Below, piece by piece: positions 5,739-13,544 of a stretch of DNA of 14,860 nt; positions within the stretch are counted from its first letter, which is position 1, and every line of letters begins with the position of its first letter. This DNA comes from Planctomycetota bacterium. GTDB lineage: Bacteria; Planctomycetota; UBA11346. The stretch spans positions 1 through 14,860 of the forward strand of contig JACDEC010000023.1 of assembly GCA_013816645.1 (NCBI GenBank), in the 5' to 3' direction. The notes beneath the pieces were generated by a model. The model was not told where the DNA came from. It did not search any database and worked only from the letters and a program-made list of their open reading frames with translations. Position numbers and translations under genes: made by a program.

Positions 5739-5761
5739 TGGCGCCCAGCTGATCCGCGGCG

Positions 5762-6970
5762 CTAGCGGACCCCCTTCAGCTGCCCGATCTTCGGCAGCGT
5801 CCCGACCAGCGGCGTCAGGTACGGCACGATCTTCTCGGCGACCACGTCGTTGCCGGCCCCGTTGAGCAGTTCGCGCGGCATCGGCTTGGTGTCCTTGGCC
5901 ACGGTCGGCAGCGGAGTGACAAAGCACTCGATTCGGTAAGGATCGTCCTGCCGCTTGAACGCGATCGACCCCGACTTCTCGCCGCGCAATACCGCCGCCA
6001 CCGCGGCCTCGCCGGCCTGGCGCGCCTCGCGCGCGTCGCTCTCGCTGACCACGCCGGGGAAGCAGCGCTGCAGGTAGCCGAAGGTGTCGGCGCGCACGCG
6101 ATGTTTCTTTTCGGGCATCGCCTTGGCGAGGTGCTGCTTGACGACCTCGGCGAGGTGATCGCCGAGCGCGCCGGAGCCGGACAGCTGCTTATTGCCGTGC
6201 GAATCGACTTCGCCGAGATCGATGATCGCCTTGCCGCCCGGCCCGTGGATGCCTTCGCTGACCGCGACCACGCAGCGTCCGAGCCGGCGATAGGTCGACT
6301 CGATGTCGCGGCAGAATCCGTCGAGCGTGAAGTCGGCCTCGGGGCAGTAGATGTAGTGCGGGCCGTCGTCCGGGAAGGCGCGCGCCAGGCAACTGGCGGC
6401 GGTCAGCCAGCCGGCGTTGCGCCCCATCACGATGTTGATCTTGATGCCGGAGAGCGAGCGGTTGTCGAGGTTGTCGCCCATAAACGCCTGGGTGACGAAC
6501 TTCGCCGCGGATCCGAATCCGGGGCAGTGGTCGGTGACGCGCAGATCGTTGTCGATGGTCTTGGGGCAGTGGAAGCAGTGGAGGTCGTAGCCCTCGCGAT
6601 GCGCCATCTCATTGATGATGTTGGTGGTCTCGGCGGTGTCGTTGCCGCCGATGTAGAAGAAGAAACGGACGTTGAGTTCCTTGAAGCGCGCGAAGACCTT
6701 CTGGCAGTCCTCGGGCGTGGCCTTGTGGCGCACCGACTTGAGCGCCGCCGAGGGCGTGCCGGCAACCACCTCGAGCGTCGCCGCGTCCTCGCCGGCGAAG
6801 TCGCAGAAGTTCCCATCGAGGATGCCCTTGATGCCGTGGATGGCGCCGAGCACGCGGGTGAAGACGTCGGGTCTTGCCTGGCAGGCTTTGACCACCCCGA
6901 TCAAGGACTGGTTGATCACCGCGGTGGGACCGCCCGATTGGCCGATGATGACGGTACCGGTCGTGGGCAT
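5762..6970 (-). CDS. pfp: Pyrophosphate-type 6-phosphofructokinase, GGND clade
   Basis: Phosphorylates fructose 6-phosphate to the 1,6-bisphosphate in glycolysis, most likely with pyrophosphate as the phosphoryl donor and therefore reversibly. The 402-residue product has GQSGGPTAVIN (residues 10-20), IGGND (107-111), the catalytic PKTIDND (136-142) and MGRNAGW (182-188). Lys in PKT and Asp after the GG-x position are the known markers of PPi use; ATP enzymes have PGT and GGDG. Here the third residue of GGDD is Asn, which I recall as normal for one long-form clade. The ATG at 6970 is preferred to the longer frame because GGAAG lies about seven bases before it and MPTTGTVIIGQSGG is the family opening. 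It is divergent from the dioxygenase gene. Confidence 0.9.
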   Translation of the reverse strand: MPTTGTVIIGQSGGPTAVINQSLIGVVKACQARPDVFTRVLGAIHGIKGILDGNFCDFAGEDAATLEVVAGTPSAALKSVRHKATPEDCQKVFARFKELNVRFFFYIGGNDTAETTNIINEMAHREGYDLHCFHCPKTIDNDLRVTDHCPGFGSAAKFVTQAFMGDNLDNRSLSGIKINIVMGRNAGWLTAASCLARAFPDDGPHYIYCPEADFTLDGFCRDIESTYRRLGRCVVAVSEGIHGPGGKAIIDLGEVDSHGNKQLSGSGALGDHLAEVVKQHLAKAMPEKKHRVRADTFGYLQRCFPGVVSESDAREARQAGEAAVAAVLRGEKSGSIAFKRQDDPYRIECFVTPLPTVAKDTKPMPRELLNGAGNDVVAEKIVPYLTPLVGTLPKIGQLKGVR

Positions 6971-7106
6971 AAGGACTTCCGTTGGGGTGGCGGGGGATGA
7001 TCGAGCCCGTGGCCCGCGCGGCAAGTGGTCGCCGGAAGCCGGACCAGGCGCACTTTTCGTGCTAGTCGGATTGCTCCGTCCGATGGCGGCCCAACGTGTG
7101 CGACGG

Positions 7107-7112
7107 TAAAAT
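7107..7112 (+). promoter_or_regulatory. Candidate -10 element upstream of the dioxygenase gene
   Basis: TAAAAT matches the sigma-70 -10 consensus at five of six positions and stands out in this very GC-rich spacer. It would place the transcription start about 25 bases before the ATG. I see no convincing -35 hexamer at the right distance, so the call is tentative. Confidence 0.35.
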
Positions 7113-7143
7113 CCGGTGCATCGGCCAACCGCCGGAGGACCCC

Positions 7144-7968
7144 ATGAGCACCGCGACCGCTACCGTCACCGCACCCAACGGGACGTTCCGCTACCTGCAG
7201 CCGACCTATCGTCTCGACGATACCGCTGGGCATGCCCGCGCGCTCGAGGAGGACGGTTTCGCGCTGATCCCCGGCGTGCTGTCCCCTGACGAGATCGCGG
7301 CGACGCGCGCGGCGATCGACCGCTGCGCGCATTTCGGCCTCGACGGCAAGAGCCCGACCGGCGACCACTACAAGTGCGTCTTCAACCGCGAGCGCCTGTT
7401 CCTCGATTTCGCCGATCGCCCAGGCGTGGTCGATCTCGCCTACGCGATCTGGGGCGATTGGTGCCACATCATCGGCATGAGCGCGTGGCGCAGCCGACCC
7501 GGCCACGATGGCTGGTCGCCGCACACCGACCGCCTGTTCAGCGCGCCGAACCTCGCGGAATCCGCGCTCGCAGCGCCCGACGTCAAGCTGCCGATCTTCA
7601 TCTGCACCGCGCACTACTACCTCAGCGACCAGACGTCGGAGTTGTGCCCCACCTACGTCATCCCCGGCAGCCATACAGCCGGCCGCGGGCCGCGCGGCAA
7701 GGAGGAGACCGAGTGGCGCGGGCGCAAACTCGAGCCGGTGCTGTGCCGGGCCGGCGACGTGCTCTTCTTCCGCAGCGAGATCTGGCACACCGGCAGCAAG
7801 AACACCTCGACCGACACCCGCTACCTGCTCCAGGTCCACTACGCGCAGCGCGACATCGCGCAGAAGTTCTCGCCCTGGCCCTTCCACTACAATCCCGAGA
7901 TCCTCGCGGTGGCGACGCCGCGCCAGCAGCGGCTGCTCGGCAAGCACCCGGAGGGCGCGTACGGCTGA
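7144..7968 (+). CDS. Phytanoyl-CoA dioxygenase (PhyH)-family Fe(II)/2-oxoglutarate oxygenase
   Basis: A 274-residue member of the PhyH family of non-haem iron, 2-oxoglutarate-dependent oxygenases. The iron triad is visible as H127-T-D129 (within WSPHTDRLF) and H215 (within EIWHTGSKN), and R226 (TRYLLQVHY) is placed to bind 2-oxoglutarate. The N-terminal EEDGFALIPGVLSPDEI at about 35-51 is the family's opening beta-strand/helix. The ATG at 7144 follows a clear GGAGG. The substrate cannot be read from the sequence; bacterial relatives act on varied small molecules. The next gene downstream is a short-chain dehydrogenase 225 bases away, which could continue an oxidation sequence, although the spacer makes a single transcript uncertain. 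Confidence 0.9.
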   Translation: MSTATATVTAPNGTFRYLQPTYRLDDTAGHARALEEDGFALIPGVLSPDEIAATRAAIDRCAHFGLDGKSPTGDHYKCVFNRERLFLDFADRPGVVDLAYAIWGDWCHIIGMSAWRSRPGHDGWSPHTDRLFSAPNLAESALAAPDVKLPIFICTAHYYLSDQTSELCPTYVIPGSHTAGRGPRGKEETEWRGRKLEPVLCRAGDVLFFRSEIWHTGSKNTSTDTRYLLQVHYAQRDIAQKFSPWPFHYNPEILAVATPRQQRLLGKHPEGAYG

Positions 7969-7975
7969 CTGTTAA

Positions 7976-8129
7976 CCTGGCTCGCGGCGAATCTGTCGCT
8001 GCGCTCCTGGATGCGCTCGCTCGCCGGCGGGGGGATGGTCTCCCCCCGCCAACGCGCCTACGGCGCTGCCCCCCAGCCCTTGCTCGCTGTCGCCTTCGGC
8101 TCCTGGCTCGCGGCGGGCGCTTCCTGGAC
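7976..8129 (+). repeat. Palindromic spacer element flanked by a 14-bp direct repeat
   Basis: The gap between the dioxygenase and dehydrogenase genes holds CCTGGCTCGCGGCG twice (7976-7989 and 8102-8115), each followed shortly by a copy of CTCCTGG or TTCCTGG. Between them sits a perfect 10-pair hairpin with a five-base loop (8026-8035 and 8041-8050, GGCGGGGGGA and complement). No T-run follows the stem, so this is not a classical terminator. It resembles a dispersed intergenic repeat, but other copies would have to be found elsewhere in the genome. Confidence 0.45.
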
Positions 8130-8193
8130 TTCACGTCAACCGGCAGTGGACTCGCGGCCTCGTTCCACCGCAGTTAGATAAAGCACCGCTCCC

Positions 8194-8943
8194 ATGATCG
8201 ACCTCACCGGCCAGCACATCTTCATCGTCGGCGGATCGCGCGGCATCGGCGCCGAGACGGCGCGCACCGCGGCCAAGGCCGGGGCCAAGGTGAGCATCAA
8301 CTTCCAGAGCAACGTCGCGGCGGCGCAGGCGTTGGTCGACGAGATCGGTGGGAAGGCTTGGAGCGTGCAGGCCGACGCCGCCGCCGACGGCGCGCTCGAC
8401 GGCGCGGTCGATCAGGCAGTTGCCAAGCATGGACCGCTCTCCGGCATGGTGATCTCCGCCGGCATCTTCGAGGCGGCGAAGATCGAGGTCATGACCTGCG
8501 ACTTCTGGGATCGCATGATGGCGGTCAACCTGCGCTCGACGTTCCTGGGGGTGCGCGCCGCGGCGCGACACCTGCGCGCTCGCGGCAAAGGCGGCTCGAT
8601 CGTCATCTACACGTCGACCGCAGGGCAGCGCGGCTCGGCGGATTTCTCGGCCTACGCGACCTCGAAGGGCGCGCAGATCCTGTTCATGCGCTCGATGGCG
8701 CTCGAACTGGCCAAGAACCGCATCCGCGTCAACTGCATCGCCCCGTCGTGGACCGAAACCGCGATGAGCGGGCACGTCATGGACGCGATCGGACGCGAGC
8801 AGGTGCTCAAAGGCTGTCCGCTCGGCCGGGTGGGCCTGCCCAGCGACGTCGCCGGAGCGACCGCGTTCCTGCTCAGCGATCTCGCCCAGTTCGTCACCGG
8901 GTCGACGATGACCGTCGATGGCGGGATCGACATGCGCGGCTGA
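8194..8943 (+). CDS. Short-chain dehydrogenase/reductase (SDR), classical type
   Basis: A 249-residue classical SDR oxidoreductase using NAD(P). The cofactor motif GGSRGIG lies at residues 13-19. The structural N-A-G motif is altered to SAG (88-90, within MVISAGIF). The catalytic residues are N112, S141 (in IYTSTAG), Y154 and K158 (YATSK). The C-terminal RVNCIAPSWTETAM and GSTMTVDGGIDMRG segments are typical of 3-oxoacyl-ACP reductase-like and sugar or alcohol dehydrogenases. The Arg in the glycine motif hints at NADP(H), but no acidic or basic selector is decisive. No strong ribosome binding site precedes the ATG at 8194. Substrate unknown; a link to the upstream oxygenase is suggested only by orientation. 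Confidence 0.93.
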   Translation: MIDLTGQHIFIVGGSRGIGAETARTAAKAGAKVSINFQSNVAAAQALVDEIGGKAWSVQADAAADGALDGAVDQAVAKHGPLSGMVISAGIFEAAKIEVMTCDFWDRMMAVNLRSTFLGVRAAARHLRARGKGGSIVIYTSTAGQRGSADFSAYATSKGAQILFMRSMALELAKNRIRVNCIAPSWTETAMSGHVMDAIGREQVLKGCPLGRVGLPSDVAGATAFLLSDLAQFVTGSTMTVDGGIDMRG

Positions 8944-9160
8944 CGTAGCTGCGCGTGCGCCCCAAGCCGACTCCGCCGCGAAGCCTGAGCCACGCGCGCA
9001 GCGCGCCCCGCAGGGGTGACTGGAGCTGCGCGGCAGCGGCGTCCCCGCAGGCCGCCCCGGCCGAGGAACGCCGCGAGAGCGCAGCGCAGGGAATGGCGGG
9101 GGAAGCACCAAGCGCTCTCATCGCGAACTTAGGCGCGCGCATCGCGATTTGCTGTAACCC
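8944..9160. other. Gene-free spacer between convergent genes, no clear terminator
   Basis: The 217 bases between the dehydrogenase and the small membrane protein are very GC-rich with short self-complementary words such as GCGCGCAGCGCGC near 8995-9007 and TCGCGA at 9120 and 9142. No stem followed by a T-run is visible on either strand, and the open frames that cross it look like high-GC artefacts. Confidence 0.4.
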
Positions 9161-9613
9161 TCAACCCCCCGGCCGCACCCGCTCGCGGACCTGGGCGACG
9201 AAGACGTCGAAGCGCGCGCGGTCGCCGTCGAGTACGCGGATGATCACGTGGCGCTTGCGGCTGCCGACGGCGACCCGGCCGCCGATGCCGCCGATCGCGA
9301 AGAACGCGCCGACCGCGGCCAGCACCAGCGCCTGCATGCGCATCCCGTGCGGCGAGACCCACCACCAGGTCGCGGCGAGGGTGAGCAGCGCCAAGCCGAT
9401 CCAGGTGATCGGGGCGGCAAATCGCTGCGCGGTCAGGCGCACCTCGGGATGGGTCAGCGGCACGGCGATGCGCAGCAGGCCTTCGTCGACGTGCAGGGCA
9501 TCACCCTCGATCCAATAGCGCAGGCGGTGGCCGCGGAAGCGGCCTTCGTAGACGCCGGGCGACGGGGGCGCGGGCACCGGACCGAGCGGAGCGCTGAAGG
9601 GATTTTCGTCCAC
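9161..9613 (-). CDS. Small two-helix membrane protein, possible PH-like domain
   Basis: A 150-residue protein I do not recognise. After a Pro-rich N-terminus, residues 21-65 (YEGRFRGHRLRYWIEGDALHV, then LLRIAVPLTHPEVRL) look like the first strands of a bacterial PH-like domain. Two hydrophobic helices follow (about 66-86 and 93-112) with a short loop. The remainder (RKRHVIIRVLDGDRARFDVFVAQVRERV) resembles the closing strand and C-terminal helix, so the domain would be split by a membrane hairpin. The start is a GTG at 9613 with a strong GGAGG six bases upstream. It begins 25 bases after the phosphofructokinase stop, so the two are probably cotranscribed. The function is unknown and the domain assignment is inference. 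Confidence 0.72.
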   Translation of the reverse strand: MDENPFSAPLGPVPAPPSPGVYEGRFRGHRLRYWIEGDALHVDEGLLRIAVPLTHPEVRLTAQRFAAPITWIGLALLTLAATWWWVSPHGMRMQALVLAAVGAFFAIGGIGGRVAVGSRKRHVIIRVLDGDRARFDVFVAQVRERVRPGG

Positions 9614-9638
9614 GACGCCTCCGACGAGGCCGTCCCGG

Positions 9639-10877
9639 CTACTCTTCTCCGCCGTGCGCGACGGTGGCGCGCCTGCCCATGGGTTGGCCGATGCCCTTGA
9701 GCAGGCGGTCGAACCATTCCTGGTCGAGGTCGAAAGGCTTGCCGCCCTTGATGCGCGGGAACTCGATCGCGCGCAGGCGACCGCCGTGGTCCTCGTCGTG
9801 GCCGATCACGCCGCCTTCGCCGCGCAGCGCGCATTCGACGGCGAGGTCGACCATGCTCTTGATCAGGCGCAGGTCGTCACCGTTGGCGGCGGCGGCGCGG
9901 GCGAAGTAGCCGCTCTTCTGCACCAGGGTCTTCTCGGCGCCGATCAGCTTGGCGAACTGCTTCGAGAACCACGCGCCGACGTTGACGGTGTCGAGCTTGA
10001 CGTGGCCGAAGGCGTCGCGGCTGACCGCTTCGCCGCGCGATTCGAGCTCGGCGACGATGGTCTCGACGCCGGCGCCCTCCGACACGAACACGTTGACGCA
10101 GTCCTTGCGGTCCATCACCTGTTTCAGGCGCTTGGCCTCGGCGGCGATATCGAGCTCCATCTCCGGGATGTAGACCGCGTCGACGTCCTTGTGCGCACGA
10201 TCGAAGTTGAACTGCGGCAGGAAGCGGTGGTGCGCCAGGCGTTCGCGGTAGACGCGCGCCGTCGCCGCGGTGAGCCAGCCGCAGTTGCGGCCCATGACCT
10301 CGTGGACGATGAGCATGCGCGGATTCGCCGATTGCTCGTTGACCACGTTTTCGAAGAAGATCGCTCCCTGCTCCGCCGCCGTCCACGCGCCCAGCGACTG
10401 CCGGATCGGGAACACGTCGTTGTCGATGGTCTTGGGCAGGCCGACCACGGTCAGCGCGTAACCGTTGCCGGCGAGGTACTTCGCCAGTTCGGCCGCGGTG
10501 GTGTTGGTGTCGTCGCCACCGATGGTGTGGAGGATGGTGATGCCATCGCGGGTGAGTTGCTCGGCGGCGACCTTGAGCGGATCCTGGCCGTCCTTGACCA
10601 GGCCGCGCTTCACGCAGTCGGCGACATTGGTCAGCTTGACCCGGCTGTTGCCGAGCGGGCTGCCGCCGTGGCGGTGCAGGACGTGCGCTTCGGCACGCAC
10701 GTCGGCGTTCGCGGGCACGCTCTGCCCGAGCAGCAGGCCTTTGTAGCCTCCGATGTAGCCGATGATCTCGACGTCGGGCGCGATCTCGGTGTAGCGCTCG
10801 ATCAGCCCGCCGACTGCGGACGACAGGCACGGCGCGAGCCCGCCGGCGGTGAGCATGGCGACCTTGGGTTTCGGCAT
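9639..10877 (-). CDS. pfp: Pyrophosphate-dependent 6-phosphofructokinase, GGDD type
   Basis: A second phosphofructokinase, 412 residues, only remotely similar to the one at 5762-6970. It has LTAGGLAPCLSSAVGG (residues 9-24), TIGGDDTNTTA (118-128), the catalytic PKTIDND (148-154), VMGRNCGW (194-201) and the sugar-phosphate segment FVSEGAG (264-270). GGDD and PKT together are the standard markers for pyrophosphate rather than ATP as donor, so it should run fructose 6-phosphate phosphorylation reversibly. AGGAG stands seven bases before the ATG at 10877. The small membrane protein follows after 25 bases and the secreted protein lies 76 bases upstream, all on one strand. Its opening GGLAPCLSSAVGGLIERY matches, from memory, a family long annotated as PPi-PFK. 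Confidence 0.93.
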   Translation of the reverse strand: MPKPKVAMLTAGGLAPCLSSAVGGLIERYTEIAPDVEIIGYIGGYKGLLLGQSVPANADVRAEAHVLHRHGGSPLGNSRVKLTNVADCVKRGLVKDGQDPLKVAAEQLTRDGITILHTIGGDDTNTTAAELAKYLAGNGYALTVVGLPKTIDNDVFPIRQSLGAWTAAEQGAIFFENVVNEQSANPRMLIVHEVMGRNCGWLTAATARVYRERLAHHRFLPQFNFDRAHKDVDAVYIPEMELDIAAEAKRLKQVMDRKDCVNVFVSEGAGVETIVAELESRGEAVSRDAFGHVKLDTVNVGAWFSKQFAKLIGAEKTLVQKSGYFARAAAANGDDLRLIKSMVDLAVECALRGEGGVIGHDEDHGGRLRAIEFPRIKGGKPFDLDQEWFDRLLKGIGQPMGRRATVAHGGEE

Positions 10878-10953
10878 CGGGCGCTCCTGCGGTGCGGAGC
10901 GGCGTCATAGCCCAGGGTGCAGGAAGCGGAAGAGGGATCCGCCCAGCGGACGG

Positions 10954-12591
10954 TCAGCGCGCGGTGGCCGGTCGCACCGGCCCATCGGGGAGCGGCAGCG
11001 AATGGATGTTGGCCTCGCGCAGCAGGATAGCGGCACGCTGGGCCGGGAGATTCGCCTCGAAAGTCAGGTCGCCTTGGGTGGTGGCGCGCACCACCATATC
11101 GGCAGAAACCTGCGGCAGCGGACGGTCGGCGACCCGGTCAGCGGCCACCGTTCCGAGCCGGCCGCTGGCGACGAGGCCGGTCAGGTCGATCAGCATACCG
11201 AACAACGCGGGCGAGCCTTCCGGCGCGCCCGGCTTGGCGATGGCCGTCAGGATCGCTTCCATGTCGACCTGGCTGGCGCCAGGCGCGGCGCAGGCATGGT
11301 ACTCGCGACGGTCATCGGCGAGCACCAACGCCTCCATGGGTACGGCTTCGACTGCCCGGCCATCGACGTGCGCGCGCGGAGTCGTCGCGACCTGGAATCC
11401 CGTCAGGCCCAGGATGTTGGCATCGCTGAAAGCCTGGTCATCGATGCCCGATTGCAGCGGCGACAAAACTTGCTCGATCAGGCGACCGAGGATGAGGAGC
11501 TCGGCAGCGCGCTGTCGTTCGATGACGAAACGCTGGAAGCCAGCCTTGCCGCCACGCGGGAGCTGCATGGCGAATGCGAAGGGGCCTTCGCGATCGGCCA
11601 TCTCCCAATAGCGCCTCCATGCATCTTCGACCTGCGGCGTCCAACGCTCGCCGGCCAGCGCGCGCATCGCCGGCACCATGCGTTGGCCGAGCCGGTCGAG
11701 CTGGCCCTGCCATTCGACCTGACCGTAGGCGACCACGTCCGCGCCATTGCGCACCGCGGGAAGCAGGCGGCTGGCGACGTTCTTCTGCAAGGCGAGCCAC
11801 TGGGCTAGGACGGTGTCCGCCTTGGCGCTGAGCCGCGCGCTGAGCCGAACGACGCCGTCGGCGGCAGGCGCCAGTTCGGCGTGCACCATCGCGACCTGGC
11901 TGCCCAGGTCGTCCCAGTTGGTCGGCGAGCGGACGAACAAGGCGAGCGCGGTCGCCGCATCGAGCCCCATCACCGCTGGCTTGGCCCATTCGGCCAGACT
12001 GGCGGGGACCGTGAAGAACGCGGGCTGCGCGGTGAAGGTCACCGGGGCCTCACGGCCCGCCGCCTGGCGCAACGGCCGGGCCGCCATCGCGCGGCATTCC
12101 GCGACCGTGCGCGCGATGTAGGCGACATCGTCCTGGACGAGCAGCCGGTATTCGCGCAGACCGGCCACGGTGTTCTGGGTGTAGACGGTGGTGCCATCCC
12201 GCTCACCGATGCGGATGAGCGGCGAACCGTAAGCGGTGATCGCACCGAAATCGGCGATGAAGCGCCGACGATCCTCGAGCGGGATGATGGCGACCAATGG
12301 GGCCGGGCCGGATCGCCAGGCGATGACCGCGGGACGCGACAGGTCGACGCCATCGTAGCTGCGCGCATGGAAGAATATCTGTGCGAGCAACCCGCGCAGT
12401 TGGTCGCTGCTGGTTCCCGAGGTGTTGGCGAAGCTGGCGGCCTCGCGATCGAGCCAGCGCAGATCGTTGATGCGCAGGGTGGCGATCGCCTCGCCCAGCA
12501 CGGGTTCGGCGGCGTCCTCGGCGCACAGGGCCGGCGGCGCGGACAGGGACGCGAGCGCGACGATCGATAGCAGGGCGATGGTACGCAGCAT
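10954..12591 (-). CDS. Secreted protein of unknown function (545 aa)
   Basis: The first 24 or so residues (MLRTIALLSIVALASLSAPP, then ALCAED) form a signal peptide with probable cleavage after Ala. A lipobox is not convincing because the Cys is preceded by PAL. The mature part has no motif I can name. It is a mixed alpha/beta protein with repeated short strand segments such as PAVIAWRSGPAPLVAIIPLED, and long helices rich in Ala, Arg and Leu. The style resembles DUF3352-like periplasmic proteins, but this is a weak impression. The frame stays open 266 codons further upstream, where it only shadows mreC. I therefore start at the ATG at 12591, where the signal peptide begins, although its ribosome binding site is poor. 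It lies 92 bases after mreC on the same strand. Confidence 0.8.
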   Translation of the reverse strand: MLRTIALLSIVALASLSAPPALCAEDAAEPVLGEAIATLRINDLRWLDREAASFANTSGTSSDQLRGLLAQIFFHARSYDGVDLSRPAVIAWRSGPAPLVAIIPLEDRRRFIADFGAITAYGSPLIRIGERDGTTVYTQNTVAGLREYRLLVQDDVAYIARTVAECRAMAARPLRQAAGREAPVTFTAQPAFFTVPASLAEWAKPAVMGLDAATALALFVRSPTNWDDLGSQVAMVHAELAPAADGVVRLSARLSAKADTVLAQWLALQKNVASRLLPAVRNGADVVAYGQVEWQGQLDRLGQRMVPAMRALAGERWTPQVEDAWRRYWEMADREGPFAFAMQLPRGGKAGFQRFVIERQRAAELLILGRLIEQVLSPLQSGIDDQAFSDANILGLTGFQVATTPRAHVDGRAVEAVPMEALVLADDRREYHACAAPGASQVDMEAILTAIAKPGAPEGSPALFGMLIDLTGLVASGRLGTVAADRVADRPLPQVSADMVVRATTQGDLTFEANLPAQRAAILLREANIHSLPLPDGPVRPATAR

Positions 12592-12683
12592 TGCCCGTCG
12601 ACCGTAGCCACCCCTGGTGCCGGTCGCAAGCGGGGGATGCGTTCGCCGCGCGGCGTGCACAGGACGCGCACTTTCTCTTCGCC

Positions 12684-13478
12684 CTACGGCGTTTCCGCTT
12701 TCAGCGGCGCGCCGCGGATGATCAGCAGGCTCTCCGCGACTTCTGCGTCGCGCAGCGGGGTGACCTGGATCCGCCATTGCGCCGATTGGGCGGAACGCTC
12801 GGCCGCGGTGATGGTGCCCAGCACCATCCCGGGCGGAAGGTTCGGATCGAACGCGGCGGTCATCACCTGCATGCCGGCGCTGAGCTGGAGCCCCGGCCGA
12901 TCCTCGACGAAGTCGAGCAGCGACGAGGCCCGCTCTCCTGTGCCGGACAGGACGCCTTCGGCGACCAGATCGCTGTCGGCGAACACCGCGGCGGGGATGC
13001 GGCTCTCGCGATCGGTGACCTGGCGCACCAGGCAGCGCGATGGCTGGACCCCCGCGACCACGCCGACCAGGCTCCAGCCGATCGCGACTGCCATGCCGAT
13101 TTCGACCCCGTCCACGGCGCCGACGTCGAGCTCGCAGAAGCGTCGGCCTTGGCGCAGCGTCCGAGCGACCACCTGACCGCGCGCCACCACCACCTGGCTC
13201 GGCCCGAGCTTGCCCTCGCCCTGGATCGCCTGGTAGTCGTCGAGTCGACGGCGCAGGACGATGTTCTCGGCGGTCAGGCGGGCGACCTGCTCGCGCGATT
13301 GCTCCGCGCCGGCGCTCACCGCATCGTCGCCCGAGCCATCGGCGAGTCCGCGTTGCCACGGTTCCAACCAACCGGCTGCGGACAACCATGCGCGCCGCGC
13401 GAGGCCGGTTCCGAGGCCCGCGGCGGCGACCACGACGAGGACGAGGGCCAGCACCAGCTGGCGCGGTGGCGCGCGCAT
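12684..13478 (-). CDS. mreC: MreC-like rod-shape/cell-envelope scaffold protein
   Basis: MreC is an inner-membrane protein whose periplasmic beta-barrel domains bind the PBP2/RodA elongation machinery and MreB. The 264-residue product has one membrane helix (about 8-28), a coiled coil (about 57-85, EQSREQVARLTAENIVLRRRL) and a C-terminal pair of beta domains. These carry VGAVDGVEIGMAVAIGWSLVGVV (118-140), DRESRIPAAVF (156-166) and GVLSGTG (175-181), close to the family pattern. Length is typical. The ATG at 13478 has no strong ribosome binding site. Neither mreB nor mreD is in the window: a secreted unknown protein follows where mreD would be expected. A distant MreC-like paralogue with another envelope role is the alternative. 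Confidence 0.8.
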   Translation of the reverse strand: MRAPPRQLVLALVLVVVAAAGLGTGLARRAWLSAAGWLEPWQRGLADGSGDDAVSAGAEQSREQVARLTAENIVLRRRLDDYQAIQGEGKLGPSQVVVARGQVVARTLRQGRRFCELDVGAVDGVEIGMAVAIGWSLVGVVAGVQPSRCLVRQVTDRESRIPAAVFADSDLVAEGVLSGTGERASSLLDFVEDRPGLQLSAGMQVMTAAFDPNLPPGMVLGTITAAERSAQSAQWRIQVTPLRDAEVAESLLIIRGAPLKAETP

Positions 13479-13544
13479 GGCGTAGGCTTTAGCGCCAGCG
13501 GCGACGGCAACCAGTCAGAGTGAGTCGATGACAGGCCTTTTTGC

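Noticed and set aside
4569..5927. 452-codon minus-strand open frame opposite the YihY gene
   Set aside because: Overlaps tRNA-Thr(TGT) and the operon promoter, and is antisense to a clear membrane-protein gene; Gln/Arg/His-rich without domains.
9654..10910. 418-codon plus-strand open frame opposite the second phosphofructokinase
   Set aside because: Antisense to a gene with intact catalytic motifs; no recognisable domain and typical shadow composition.
12598..12630. Possible promoter TTGCGA-17-TACGGT just before the secreted-protein start
   Set aside because: The -10 match is poor (three of six) and it would leave almost no leader, so I did not list it.
12592..13389. N-terminal extension of the secreted protein to 811 residues
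   Set aside because: The added part is an Arg/Gly/Pro-rich shadow of mreC in another frame, and the signal peptide begins at the internal ATG at 12591.
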